From assembly GCA_022560025.1 (NCBI GenBank), contig JAFISE010000003.1, positions 65,262 through 129,261 of the forward strand: a stretch of DNA of 64,000 nucleotides. The letters run 5' to 3'. The DNA comes from Stagonosporopsis chrysanthemi. Taxonomy: Eukaryota; Ascomycota; Dothideomycetes; Pleosporales; Didymellaceae. Below, one piece after another: positions 20,358 through 32,800 of this stretch. The notes beneath the pieces were generated by a model, which saw only the letters and a program-made list of their open reading frames with translations, did no database searches and had not been told where the DNA came from. The first letter of the stretch is position 1. Each line of letters begins with the position of its first letter. The position numbers and the translations under genes were made by a program.

Positions 20358-23327
20358 TTAGGCTCTATTCAGCGCTGCATAGAATCTGCCCATTAGCCTT
20401 GTATCTGCCAAATCTTCAATCATATCAGTAACATTTCTGCCATCGATTCTTGCTCTTATCTGAGTTGATGCACCAGCCTGGCACAGGGTCGTGAAGAGCT
20501 CCGTATCTCCATATTGAACAGCGTGATGGATCGGCGTGAGTCCATCTCTGTCAGCAGGATCCACATTTGCACCGCGACCAAGCAAAATTTGAGCTTCAAG
20601 AGATCGAGTACACAAACGAAGTGGAGTCCAACCTGAGTCGTCAATGACCTCGACGTTAGCTGCCCTTTGCAGAATCCGTCGCATGGCGCTTGAATCTCTA
20701 TATTGAGCACCCAAGTGGAGTAGTGTTCGACCACTGGATCCGATGGCGTTGAAATCGGCTCCATGGTTCATGAGAAGATGCATGATATTTGTCCTGCCAG
20801 TTGTGATGGCGACGTGCAATGGTCGATCGAGGTGGCTGCCCGCTGCTTCGAGATCTGCACCTGCAGCAAGTAGTGCAACAGCAATCTTGGTCGAGCTTGG
20901 TTTATAGCGTGTACCTGCACATGCCTATGCAGCTGTCAGCATGCTGATCATTGCAAGACCTGAGGGAGAGCGCACCAACAACAAAGGCGTATCGTTCTTG
21001 ATACTGTCTCTTGCATTCACATCAGTGTCGCCATGCCTCATGATTTGCTTAAATGCTTGCTCATGGCTGAAAGCTGCAGCAAAATGCAGCATAGTACGCC
21101 CGTTTCCGGCAACAGTGTGTTTCGCATTGGCTCCATAGGTGATCAAAACCAACGCTGCGTCCTGTTGATCCGCTGCTAACGCACAGGCAAGAGGTGTCTA
21201 ACCATCTCTAGAACTTTGATCAAGGTTTTTCTTCGCAAAATCATAGCGCCAGAGCTCTCGCAATGCTTTGACGTTTCCCACAGTTGCAGCTGCATGAAGC
21301 GCTCGCCTGCCATCTTCGTATTGCAGATCAGGATCGGCACCTCGATTCAAGAGGAAACGGATCATCTGCGGTTTGTAGTCGCAAGCCAAAATGAATGGCG
21401 TGCGCCCCTCGTCATTCTGAGCGTTGATATTTGCTCCATTCTCCAGAAGATAATTTGCCATATCCTCGCGACCATGCCAGACGGCGTGGTGCATTAATGT
21501 CCCGCCATCACCACCGCAGGCGTAATTGAGGTTGCTGACTGATTTCATCATCATGAACGCAACCCGATTTTGGAGCTCGGGTTCCCATTCGCTTGACTCC
21601 AATACTTGCCAGAACGCCGTCTGGTTCGATGCGGCCCCTGTGAGGATGTTGAACCGGTCACTGTCAAGCAACATCAGTAGAATCGTAAGGCATGTCTCTT
21701 CATCATGAGACATGTTCAAGAGTGCATCGAGAAGAATGTTTACCGGACGGCCGCTGGGGTGCTTGATGCAGCGAGCCGACGGTACAGGACCAGCGCCGCT
21801 ATCGAGAAGTACCCGAACAATATCAGTATTCCCGTTGACAACAGCGGTGCTTAGTGAAAACTCATTGGGATCAACACCAATGAACAGTAGCGCTTCCACG
21901 AGTTCGACATCCGCATCTGCGATTGCGACGACTATCATGTTGCTGATAGCTTGTCGTCGAACAAGATCACCACCAGTGTCGAGAATCCACTTCACCCATG
22001 CACAGGTTCGAGTGGTGCCATTCCTTGGCTCAACAGGTGGATGTATCCAATATACACTCTGGATGATCGTATCGTTTCAATTGTCCTGGCCGACGCAATC
22101 TCGAGCGAAACACTTTCCAAAGGGTAGTCAGGACCACCTAGAAGGGACAGAATCAGATGCACGGCGTCTGCATGGCCTTTTGATATCGCAATTTCGAGCG
22201 CGTTCTAGTCTGAACTCCCTGCATAGCTCAAGTCAGCACCCTTGTTTATCAGAGCCCGGAGTATCTCGATATGACCTCTCGTAGCTGCTGCTAGCACTGG
22301 CGTGGTCCGCTGAGCATCTGGCTTGTTAACGTCCGCACCCTTCTCAATAAGGAGATCCACAACTTCGGTACGACCAAGATCGCATGCGCTCATTAAGGCG
22401 GCTGAAAACATTAGACCATGCTAGCGTAGTACATCCGGCCGCCGCCAGTTTGAACTCACTCAGACCGTTGTCGTAGTAACCGTCGACGAGAAAACCTTCT
22501 TCGACGCACAGCCTGACAATATCCAGGTACCCCATAGAAGCAGCGAATGTCATTGTGTTGCCTCCTGACTCGCCCCTCCTTGTTAAATCAGCACCTTTGG
22601 CCAAAAGGAGCTTCGCAACGGTGGTATGTCCTGTACCGGCGGCTACGTGCAAAGCAGTGTGTCTTCCTGCACAAGTAGCTTCGATGTCGATACCGCGAGA
22701 GAGCAGGCAGTCCGCTGCGTCAACCATGCCCACAGCAGCAGCCCAGTGTAGCGCATTCATGCTTTGCATTCCGCATGTAGTGTTGATGTTTGCACCATGA
22801 TCAAGAAGCAGTCGAATGAGAATAGGCCCATGCTCTTGACCTTGGACAGCATGAAATAGAGGAGGCCTGCTCTGAGCGCGATGCTGAGCATCTGCCCCCT
22901 TTTGGAGTAGAAGCCTCGTTGCGGCGACATTCGAGACTTTGATTGCTGAGACAAGCAATGTAAGACCGTCGCGGTTCTCGTGTTCGATCATCGCTCCGGC
23001 ATCAAGATATCCTTCAAGCAAGTCGGAGTTCCCAGAAGCTAGTCTTTTGAAGGCCATGTCAGTAAGGCGGAGCTTATCTGCAAGCTGGGAAGAGTCATTT
23101 GCTGGGCGTAACGAATGCCACTGTTCTTGTAGTTCGGCATCTTCAGGGCCTGCATCTACCATTAAAATGTCTTCTGTGTCCGGAGCCGTTTCGATGATTT
23201 GCGTCTGGCGGCGTCGAATGGGAACCTGCAAGAGAAAATCGTCGGTGCCCGCTTCATTGTAGCTTGGCACCAGTGTCCAGCTCAAAGTCTCTGCTTGATC
23301 ATTGCTTGTCATCATCAATCCGTCCAT
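20358..23327 (-). pseudogene. Ankyrin-repeat protein gene, disrupted
   Basis: Exon 1 (23327-22460) encodes an N-terminal region and several ankyrin repeats. A 58 bp intron (22402-22459) restores NGL-TALMSACDLGRTEVV. Repeats (GADxN, TPLHxAA, LLLxxGA) then continue almost to 20358. The frame is interrupted by TAG at 22205-22207 (after YAGSSD), 21198-21200 (after SSRDG) and 20925-20927 (after SMLTAA). A one-base shift lies at the CCC run 21995-21997. On both sides of each TAG the ankyrin pattern continues in phase: DG-stop-TPLACALAADQ fits a DGWTPL repeat. The usual role of such proteins is protein-protein interaction. The gene looks recently inactivated, since all the flanking repeats are well preserved. 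Unrecognised introns are a weaker alternative. Confidence 0.8.
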
Positions 23328-23889
23328 GCGCTGCTCGCTCTCACGAGCGCGGTGTGTGGAGCGACTGCGAACATTGTGCGCTTAAGCCTTGCAGCTAAAG
23401 CACAGTACAAGCCAGGCAGCAGCAGGCGACCACTGTGTTCAACGATTCGCACGTGGTATGTTTTGTTCTCTATCTCGAATTGGGTAGATGTCTCGTCAGC
23501 TCAAGCAAGGGGGCAACCGGGTTGGTGTTCAGCTGCTATGGTCCCTGCAATGTTTCGGTTGGCAACCCCTCCATCGTCATCGCAGCCCCAAGCGGGGCAG
23601 GTGTGGCACAGGGCGACGCAAGATGCGCGGCGGAGCCTCACGAAACGCGGTTCAAGCGGGAACTAATGTGATCGCACTGCTCCTCAGCCTCATAGAAACC
23701 CTGAGAGTGTAGGAATGTGCCTATAGGAAAGGTGGTCGCCAACTTGGAGTGGGTCAGTCATGCTTTCTCCGTTTGTTGTGTGGCGTAACGTAATCACAAC
23801 TAGAGCTGACGGCGCGATAGATCCCGTTCAGATCCTACTAATTCTGTGCTGCTCTCCCTCTTCACTCCATCTCCCAGCATCTTGCAACA
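23328..23889. other. Intergenic, divergent promoter region
   Basis: Lies between the ankyrin gene (leftward) and het-C (rightward). Overlapping open frames around 23435-23712 have no domain. No gene is called. Confidence 0.4.
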
Positions 23890-26418
23890 ATGGCTGGTTC
23901 CGCAAAGTACCTGTTGCTCGTCGCAATCGCGATTCTCGTCCTACTCCCTGCTAAGGCAGATGCCTTTGGCGCTGGAAACATTGCGTCCATCTCGAAGATT
24001 GAAGGAAAGAACTGGCGACATGGCGACATCGAGGACATGCTGGCGACGGTTGCGTGCATACGCGGTCATAAGTGGAAGTCGATGATGATCAAGGTATGCT
24101 TGGCTGGTGATCGGCGAGTCAGTAGCTGTGGCTTATGCATTGCAGCGCGTATATTTTGGTAACTGGCTACGAGACTATTCACAGGTGTGTTGAACAGCAA
24201 AAATGCCACCCAAAGGTGCTGATCAAAGCAGGCTGTCGACACCGCTACCCTAAGCAAAGTCCAAGTAAGTTCTCTCAAGTAGAGCGTGCCGCATAGCCGA
24301 AAACTGACGAATGCCAAGGGCGAGACGATCCGCGTGCTCGTGTGGATACTTTCATTCATGTCCTTTGGCTATGCGACTGGAGAATTTGAAGTCACTGCCG
24401 AACGCCTGGGAACGTACAGACCGGAAGAACATATTGACAACCCTAAGGATTATGCTGACAACGAAGATGCCCGGAAATATGATCAGCGACTACGGGGCCC
24501 GGTCGCTGAGATTGAGCTTGCTATCGACCCTAATACGGGCATGAAGAACTATATTGCTAACGAGCAGGGCGGATGGGCGACATCTGCTGGCTATGTGAGA
24601 TACTCTTTCTCCAGAGCAATCCACTTCGGCAGGATGTACACCCACGGTCCTCCCGGCCAACGTGGACGTGAAGAGGATCTCTGCGAGGCGCTACGTTGTT
24701 TGGGCCAAGGTCTGCACTGTCTCGAGGATTATGGAGCCCACACGAACTACACTGAACTCGTGTTGATCGAATTGGGCTACCACAATGTCTTTCCACATGT
24801 TGGCACGCAGTCTGCTATCAATCTCCATGGCAAGCACGTCTTTCCACTCATAACTGGTACCTTTGGTGGTGTCGATTTCTTCCACTCAGTACTTGGAGAA
24901 GCAACAGACCACATTAGCTCTGCCGAGATCGATCAGATGGACACGACACTTTCAGACGCCTTGACAAGTAACACAAAGGGAAGCGGTGGTTCTGGTGCCC
25001 TTGGCGGGCTCACAGATGTCCTTTCCAAGGTACCTGGCACGAGTGGCCTAATTCAAGAAGCACAAGTATTACAAGCCTCTTCCGACGCTCAAGCTGCGGC
25101 AAACGCTGGTCATGGCTATCGCTCCGGAGGCTATGAGAACTATGGCTCCCGTGCTGGTCAAGATCAATTTGGAGCAACACCTACCTTCGATGCGCCGCCA
25201 GGTTCTGTAGGCGGACCTCCTGGCCCTGACATCCCCGGCACCAACACTGATCCAGCAACAATCATTCCGAAGATCTACCCCATCCTGGTCTTCAGGGATA
25301 GGGTGGTTCGCAGCATCTCAGAGATCATTTCCAAGATCCCAGGTCTTGAGAAGCTGATTGACACCATCACTGAGCGTGTCACACTCTTTGTTCTGTCACT
25401 CCTCGCGCCTTTCGTTCTCCCCATTATTAAGAATGCATCGGCGCAGCTGAAAAGCGGATCTGCCGCGGTTGTCGAATCCTCAGCCAAGCATCAATTCGAT
25501 GTCTGGAACAACCCTTCATCCACAGACCCCACTCACTCCATGCTCTCAAAAGACCACTTCTCCAACATCCTCAATGAGCCAGCCGGTCAAGTTGCAGTTG
25601 AGATTTTGCAATACGTTGTTCCTCGGGTCATGTATGCCTTCGACCACCCCGATGTGCCCGTTGACCAGGTCCTCAACGACTGTGTCAGCGTCTTCCACCA
25701 CCCTGCGCTGCGCGACTCGCGCTCAGAGGTGCATGACAACATGTTTCGAGTCGTGAAGGACTGGGCACACGCCTACCGCGGCAAAGACCTCAACGATCTA
25801 CTCAGCTCCGAGTCGGTAAAAGCAGGCAGGAATCACAAGGCCGGCGACGATCACGCAGGTCACGGTGCGGCGGGTTTACAGGGATTCTCCGGCCATGGTG
25901 GGCACAGCGGCCACAGCCACGGCGCGGGAAGCAACTACAACTTTGGCGCCAGCCACCAGCAGTCTTCATCGTCTTCCGGTGGAGGCCTATTTAGCAGCCT
26001 AACCTCGACGCTGCCCGGTGGACTGGGCAACGCTTTCTCCAGCTTCGGCAAACGCGACGGCCCTGAGGGCGATTTCTCGAACCCGACAGCTGGGTCTGCG
26101 TACCAGCCTCCGCCGTCCCCGCAGCCGTCAAACTTCCACCCCTATCAGTCCAGCTACGATGGCAGCCAGCCGTATCAGGCGCCTGCGGAGCATGCGAATG
26201 CGCAGCCGGTGGGCGGCTATGGTTGGGGCGAGGCGCAGTTTGCGAGTGGACAGGTGCATGAGCCCAGCTTCAGCGTGCCTACTGGGTATCAGCAGGGGTT
26301 TGAAAATTACCATAATCCAGCGCAGCCGCAGGGTGGATATCAGTACGGCCAGGGACAGAACCCGGGACAAGGTGATGGTAGACAGTGGGGTTCTGGAGGA
26401 GGTAGCTCCGGATGGTAA
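23890..26418 (+). CDS. hetC: HET-C heterokaryon-incompatibility family protein
   Basis: Four exons, 23890-24093, 24146-24184, 24232-24264 and 24319-26418, with introns of 52, 47 and 54 bp, give 791 residues. The joins rebuild KSMMIK-RVYFGNWLRDYSQ-AVDTATLSKVQ-GETIRVLVW, a near-exact match to the conserved HET-C start. A signal peptide precedes FGAGNIASISKIEG, and YRPEEHIDNPKDYAD and the ALRCLGQGLHCLEDYGAHTNY metal-binding-like region follow. The C terminus is rich in Gly/His/Gln/Tyr (HGGHSGHSHGAG and QGGYQYGQGQ). In Neurospora HET-C is a secretory-pathway glycoprotein whose allelic differences trigger incompatibility. Whether this locus works in self-recognition here is unknown. The protein is shorter than the Neurospora one. 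Confidence 0.95.
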
Positions 26419-26794
26419 GACTGGGGGTTATATTTAGCATCTGGCGCGGCTGTCTGATCAACGCTGTCAGCTAGCCGCGTGCTCGGCAGTCAATTCAACG
26501 AGTTATGTGAACAAATTTCCTTTCAGATGCATAGTACTTTGGAAGTGCTGGTTGTAATGTCGCAATATAGCGGAGATATCTGAGTTCTTTTCTTGACGTC
26601 GTATCACATCCTCCCCTTATCTTTACGTTGTAATTACACATGTCGCTTCCAATACAGATGCCCAAAGCTTTCGGGTATATGCCAAAACGCCGACCGGATA
26701 TGCAGGCGCGTTTTTGTGATGGGCAGTGTTGATACAGTAGGTATACATTCGACTCGAACAATAACCGAGTACGGCGCTCATATCAACAACGCGT
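26419..26794. other. Intergenic, convergent 3' ends
   Basis: het-C and hsp10 converge here. Nothing beyond presumptive 3' UTRs is seen. Confidence 0.45.
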
Positions 26795-27305
26795 TTACTC
26801 GTTGATCTTGGCAAGGAGCCTGTCAATTGTCAGTCACCCGCTCAAACCTACCGAGCACCCCCCGGAATGGGTCGCTAATTGTGTTGAAAACTTACTCGTG
26901 GTCGCGGAACAAGCTGTACTCCTCCTCGCCGACCTTGATGGGGCTGCCGCCAAAATGGGGGATCAGGACCTTGTCGCCGGGCTGCACGCTGACGGCAACG
27001 CGGTTTCCGGACTTGTCGAAGGCGCCAGGGCCGACGGCGAGGACCTTGGCCTCGTTCAGCTCCTTGACCGCCGTCTCCGGGAGGAAAATGCCAGAGGCGG
27101 TCTTGGCCTCAGGCTTGAGGCGCTGGACGAGCACGCGGTCGAGGAGGGGCGCGAGGGAGCGGATGGACTTGAGGGCAGACTGAGAATGCAGTTAGCGGGC
27201 GTCGGTATTGGTGTTGATGTTTGAGTGGATTGCAGAGAGATGCTAGATCAAGCGCATTGAATGAGGTGGCATTGGTGGTGCTAAGCCGACGAGATGACGT
27301 ACCAT
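26795..27305 (-). CDS. hsp10: Mitochondrial 10 kDa chaperonin Hsp10 (GroES family)
   Basis: Three exons on the minus strand, 27305-27303, 27179-26896 and 26819-26795, with introns of 123 and 76 bp, give 103 residues. The first coding exon is the ATG alone, cut by a GTACGT donor. It joins to SALKSIRSLAPLLDRVLVQR, the standard fungal Hsp10 start. The body carries TASGIFLPE, VLAVGPGAFD, PGDKVLIPHFGG and EEEYSLFRDHE, and the last exon completes LLAKINE, the conserved C terminus. Hsp10 caps the Hsp60 chamber in the mitochondrial matrix and folds imported proteins. Length equals the family norm. It is transcribed divergently from the TilS-like gene, with a heat-shock-type motif in the gap. Confidence 0.95.
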
Positions 27306-27424
27306 GGTGATTAGAAGATGGGATGAAAGACGGGGTATCTCAAGAAGTGAATGGTATTGCTTGGGGTTGGGGGTGAGAGATGCGGACGACGGACGCTAAT
27401 GAGGAAAGCGGTGCTGGAAGCTCT

Positions 27425-27434
27425 AGAAATTTCC
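27425..27434. promoter_or_regulatory. Candidate heat-shock element
   Basis: AGAAATTTCC contains the inverted pair GAA-nn-TTC (27426-27433), the core recognised by heat-shock factor. It is 120 bp upstream of the hsp10 ATG, with a further GAA at 27417-27419. Hsp10 genes are typically heat-inducible. Two perfect units are fewer than the three usually needed, so this is tentative. Confidence 0.35.
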
Positions 27435-27591
27435 AAATCGATTTGTCCGTGCGTCGCAGCTGTCGAGACCTCGGGACAACGCGTCGTGCTTCGCGCACTA
27501 CCACGATCTGCTAGTTTACTTCTACTTTCCTTCTCCAGTCTTTGTGTTCTGTCCGTTGACTTCGGTGTACACGGTCAATGCTAGGGTGTAC

Positions 27592-29827
27592 ATGTGGAGA
27601 AGAAATGTCCTCGGGCTGAGGAACTGTTCCTCTGCTGCGGCATGGCGCAATGTCAGGCGGTACAGCTCGCAGAGCTTACCCGTCACGACTGAAGAGTTTC
27701 GGAATACCTTATATGGTATGGACGCTTCCTCTCCACAGGGTTTCGCCATAAGTGGAGGGGTGGACTCCATGGCACTTGCCTCGTTGTTTGCACGAAGTAG
27801 AGAGTCGAGGCCATCCGACAGACTGCCAGCCCACGCCTTCATTGTAGATCATAAAGTCCGTTCAGGGAGTACTGAAGAAGCCGAGTGGGTTGCGGAGCAG
27901 TGTCGCATCAAGTGTGAGTGACTTCCCAGCTCGATCAGTCAGCAAATCATGCTGATATGAAGTAGTCGGCATGCAAGCCTCCGTGCTGCCTCTTACATGG
28001 CCTGCCGACTTCGACCCACTCGATCACAAGCGTTTCGAGTCAGACGCACGTATGCTACGATATCAGGCACTCGGTCGAGCATGTCGAGCAGCAGGCGTAA
28101 AGACCTTGATGGTTGCTCACCATGCCGATGACCAAGCTGAGACAGTGTTGATGCGTCTCGCGAACAACCGCCTGCGATCTGGTCTACAAGCTATGCAGCC
28201 GATCGAAGGGATACCGGAATGCCATGGCATGTACGGTGTATCGCACAGTGGGGATCGACTTTTCCCGCCATTTTCTATGCCATATGAGAACGGTGGCATT
28301 CGCATCCTGCGGCCCTTGCTCAGTTTCGAGAAATCGCGACTTGTTGCTACGTGCGAGGAGCATGGCGTAACTTGGGTCGAGGATAAAACGAATCATCTTC
28401 AAACATACACATCGCGGAACGCCATTCGTCATATTCTGAAGAACTACAAACTACCCGCCGCTCTGAGTATCAAATCGCTGGTCGATGTGTCCAAACACAT
28501 GCAAGAACGTGTCAATGCATACAAGTCTAGGGCTCGTGGTCTGTTGCGGTCTTGCCAAATGCAACATAATCCTCAAGTGGGCTCCCTGCACATTTCATTT
28601 CCTCCCTTCCAGGAGCTTCTGGGTAAGGATGTTGACCGGCGTGTTAGCAACGGTCCAGCCGACACCTGGCGAGCATCCAGCCTGAACGAAGCAAAGAACA
28701 CTGCAATCTGCTTGCTTGCACAAGTCAGTCAGTTGGTTTCGCCACGAGAGAACCCACCCCCTGGCGAACTTGCATCTATAGTCATTCATATCTGGCCGGA
28801 GTTTCGAAACCTTGATAAGCTTGAGTCTTCACAGGAAGGGGAGACCGGAACAGAAGTCAAGACCAATTTTTGTGTCCATGGCATCTGGTGGCGTAAAGGC
28901 GGCAGCCGCTCTGTCCATCGATCCGAATGGCCTTCGCATGCAGCACCGCATCACCTTGTCAGATTCCATTGGCTACTCACGCGGCAGCCTTTGGAGACCC
29001 ACAGAACCGAACCCTCCTCGAGAAGTATTCGCTATCTGCCATCACACATGCTTCCAATCACTCAAGTCGCTCCTGAAGAACGAAAGGGCAGAACAGAACC
29101 TGATTGGCAACTCTTCGATGGACGCTGGTGGATAAGCATTCGAAACTTCACTGCGGACACTCTTGTACTCCGTCATTTCACCAAAGCCGATCTTGACCGC
29201 ATGAAACCCATAGCCATTGCTAGGCGTGGCGGGCCCGAGAAATACATCGCCATCACACTGTCCTTGCTCAAGCCCACAGACGTCCGCTTCACGCTCCCGG
29301 CATTGTTCCAACGCGACATGGTCACAAAGAAAGACACCCTAGTCGGTTTCCCAACACTCAACGTCAGTATGGGTACGTTAGGATATCCTAGGAATATATG
29401 TTCGTGGAAAGTGGCGTACAAGAAGGCAGGCAACGAAGCACAACATCCTTTTCCTTTTAGCGGTATGATGTACGTTGACGATCTGCTGATCACGCATACC
29501 ATGGTCGAGAACGAGCTGGTCAGGTTTGATAAGACGTATAAAAGCACATTGCCTATAAGGTCTTCTGGGCTCGTTGATCTCTTCGCCAAGTCTATTCCCA
29601 AGAGCACACCCAATCTCACCCTGAACGCAGATGCTATGAGCGAGAAGGAACTGGGTGATTCTGATAAGAGTTTTGAAATGACAACCCTCGAGAGGAAGAT
29701 GCCACGGAAGCAACGAACCGTTCCTCTCGTGCCCATCGCCGAGTTTGAGCGGCGCGGGAGGTCGAAGAAGAGGAACGGCGGTGGGTACGACATCAAGTGG
29801 GAAGATTTTAAAGAGCGGTTTAGATGA
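27592..29827 (+). CDS. TilS-like tRNA(Ile)-lysidine synthase family protein, probably mitochondrial
   Basis: Two exons, 27592-27913 and 27966-29827, around a 52 bp intron join as CRIK-FGMQASVLPLTWP and give 727 residues. The N terminus is Arg/Ser-rich without acids (MWRRNVLGLRNCSSAAAWRN), typical of a mitochondrial presequence. The PP-loop ATP site SGGVDSM lies at 54-60. VDHKVRSGSTEEAEWV and HHADDQAETVLMRL follow, as in bacterial TilS and the MesJ family. Bacterial TilS makes lysidine at C34 of tRNA-Ile so that it reads AUA. The long C-terminal half (about 400 residues) is fungal-specific and ends in a basic stretch. An in-frame ATG at 27544 is less suited to a presequence. Confidence 0.9.
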
Positions 29828-32800
29828 ATAGAGCAACATATACCCCAATTTCACACCTGTTCACGTACCATACACTTACCTCTCCTTGCACCGTCGACTG
29901 TGTTCTAGCTTGGAGATCCTAAGTGTCACCGGTGATGTCTAGGTCACTCTGCTTCATGCTCGTGCTGCTTGTACCAAGCACTGCAGCCACAGGCCGCTAG
30001 TGGCGGACTACCACGCAATCTGCAGGCGCCAGCTCGGGTCGGCTCTGGATATCAGGAGTTGCTCAAGTCCGCTGATACGCCTGACTGATTGCTTGAAGAA
30101 AAGAGAGGGTAAAATGATCAGCGCCTGGAGTATCCATCTGTGGCGCGGGTGGAGACATTGCCAGGATCTGTGGCATACTCTAGCAGCAAGATAGGACGGT
30201 GCTGTGTGTCTGAGGATGGTGCTATGTGTCTTCACTCGACTCTCCATACTCACTGCGCGTCAGATCCATGGGCCGGTCTGCTAGCTCGTGCACCTGCACT
30301 ACTGACTTGCAAACAATCATGCGTACCGTCCCTGCGGTCACCATTTATGGCTGACCTACATCCAATAGACTATTTCTACACACCGCCCGCCTGATGTCGG
30401 ATTCCGTTCACATCATCATCCCCGTCTCGTTGCCTCCCAATGACGACACCCTCACCTGCGCCTCTCCGGCAGCATCCGCCCCTACATGATCAGTCCAGGA
30501 TCAAGGTGCTGCGGATACAATCTGGCCTGGTCTCCCCGCATGACGTCGAGTGTTCATGCGCGCAGGGTGAGGGAGGTGCGATGTTGGTGGAAAGTCGGGG
30601 TCAGGGGGCTGATCGGAGGAGCTTTATGGGTACCCCGGATGTGCCGCGGCGTCTGTGCTCTGAGTTTGCGAGGTCCCGCAGTTTAGCGTGTAGATGTGTG
30701 AGGATGGAGGTTAGTAATAGTTTGCGGTGAGCAAGGTTTGTATAGCTGTCTGCCGTCGTGGAGTTGCAAGTATGGTGTCTGACCAGGAGAGATTTGGCCG
30801 ATCATGCAATGCGGCCATGGATCATACCGCTTTGCAGATCCAGTCCGAAGGTTTTAGTTGTAATCAGTCGGGATTGCTTGTCAGTGGTTTCAGTCGCCTT
30901 GCTGATGATGCAGTGACGTTGTGTCTTTCAGCCACGCGCGCTGGACCAGAAGAGGAAGGCACACATCGCGCGTCTCCACCATCACGCATCGCGCTGTTTT
31001 GCGCGCGTCCAGCCCTGCAGCGGGAGTCAACGCCATTGTCTTGAGCTTATTTCGACTCCCAGATCCTGCCAACTGCTCAGTCCTACCTCCAAGTGAAGTT
31101 ACAATGACACAAAGAGTCGATGTAATATCCACTAAGGCTGCGGGGAAGGCCGCGGGAGTGCCGTCCTGTCACCAATTGACGTTTGTTTGTCAAACATTAA
31201 GTGTTTGCCCGATTCAAAATTCCAATCCCCATTGGCGACACCGAGTCGCTTAACTTTTGCTCTCGACCTTCACAGAGCCGCGCCTCGTAAAGTCAGTCGC
31301 ACGCTTTATTGTTTTGACTCGCAAGTGGAGTGTGGCTTGTTGCGAACCGCTCGAGGCTTGGCAATACCCCTGGACACGGAGGATTCAGGACTCGGATCCA
31401 CAGCCTTTCATCTCCATCTTCGATGGATTCTCTGCAATTATGTCTTGTATATCGACCCGAGCCCCACGACAGCTGGAAGAAGTCGATTGCGGCCCAAGTC
31501 TTACGTGTGTCAAATAAACAGAGAAATCGTTCAATTTCAATCAATCGTATGAAAGCACATCCGGACCACTCATAGTGGGGTCGCGCCTCAAGTCGCAAAT
31601 TTGAGCGTGTGGCGGTGAGTCGAGCGAGGATTGGTGCTGCTGGCGAGATTGCGGGCAGATCGACCGACGGAGGTTAACCTACGCGGTATGCTCTGTGCGC
31701 GGCAAGAGTCGTTTGAGATGAAAGGACGTTGCACATGTTTTTGCGCGGAAATTCTTTTCCGCGTCTAGAACTTTGCGGTTCGATACCACGTTGCTTTGTT
31801 CGCACACCACTATAGATTGAGAAGGCGACTACATCTCGAAACGTAACACTGGTTTCCGCTCCGAGGGCGCTGTCAACAACGAACTCTCCTTTTCACGTGA
31901 GCCTTGACCATTCAATAAAAGAACCGGCTCCATCCTGGCCACAGTCTGGTTCGGCTGATCTGCTTCAGAGTCATTCCGTAGTCTGCAAGATTTTGTATCG
32001 GTGTGTGCTTTGCCGTGGTGCTGCTTTAGGAAACCCGGGCACGATCGTCAATTTAACAGGCTGCTGTTCTCGTAATCGTGCACGCCGTGTCACGCATGCA
32101 TACTGACGTTAGTCAGAGTTGCCTCGACGGTGGTGGCTTGATAACGTTGACCGTGGCTGTCTGCCATAGTTTCGAGCGCTTCGCCTGTCTGCGTTGGGGT
32201 GGACATCGGTTCTGTACTGCGCGATTCCCACGAGCTGGGTTGATGAGAGCGTGACATGACATTTTGGGTGGCAGCATTCTTGTGAACAAGGGTTTGAGTT
32301 TCCAGCATCAACGGGGATCGGCGCTCGGGCGGTGAGCGCGACATGCGATTCGTTGAGGCGGGCGCTAGCCGCTGTCTAGCTTTGCATCCTTGGCATGGCG
32401 TGAAGGCTGGAGTTGTGCAAAGGCTCAGAGTCGGTGATAGTTGGAACAAATGTTGTGGTGTTGTTACACCGCCAGAGAAAGGTGGCGGGCAGAGAGTTAC
32501 AGATTTGCAGCCGTTGAGCCGCGCGCAGCAGGCAGGTACATTGAGACGCAAAGCAGCAGCAGGGCCGTCGATGCTGCAGCTGCTGGGCGCAAGATACCGG
32601 TGTCGATCGCGGCCATGTGCAGTGTGATAGCTGTACCTCGATGCAAGAGGCAGACCACACCGTGGTCAACAATCAATCACATCTTCCCCCCAAGGTGCTG
32701 GACGGCAGCTATGCCGTAGCCTGCCATGCTGCCTCGTCAAGATCTGCCAGAGGTTGGTCAATCGCACCGAGGAACGGTCGCGGGGGGAGGGGCAGTGTGA

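Noticed and set aside
32090..32551. 153-codon minus-strand frame
   Set aside because: Ser/Pro/Thr-rich noise with no recognisable motif.
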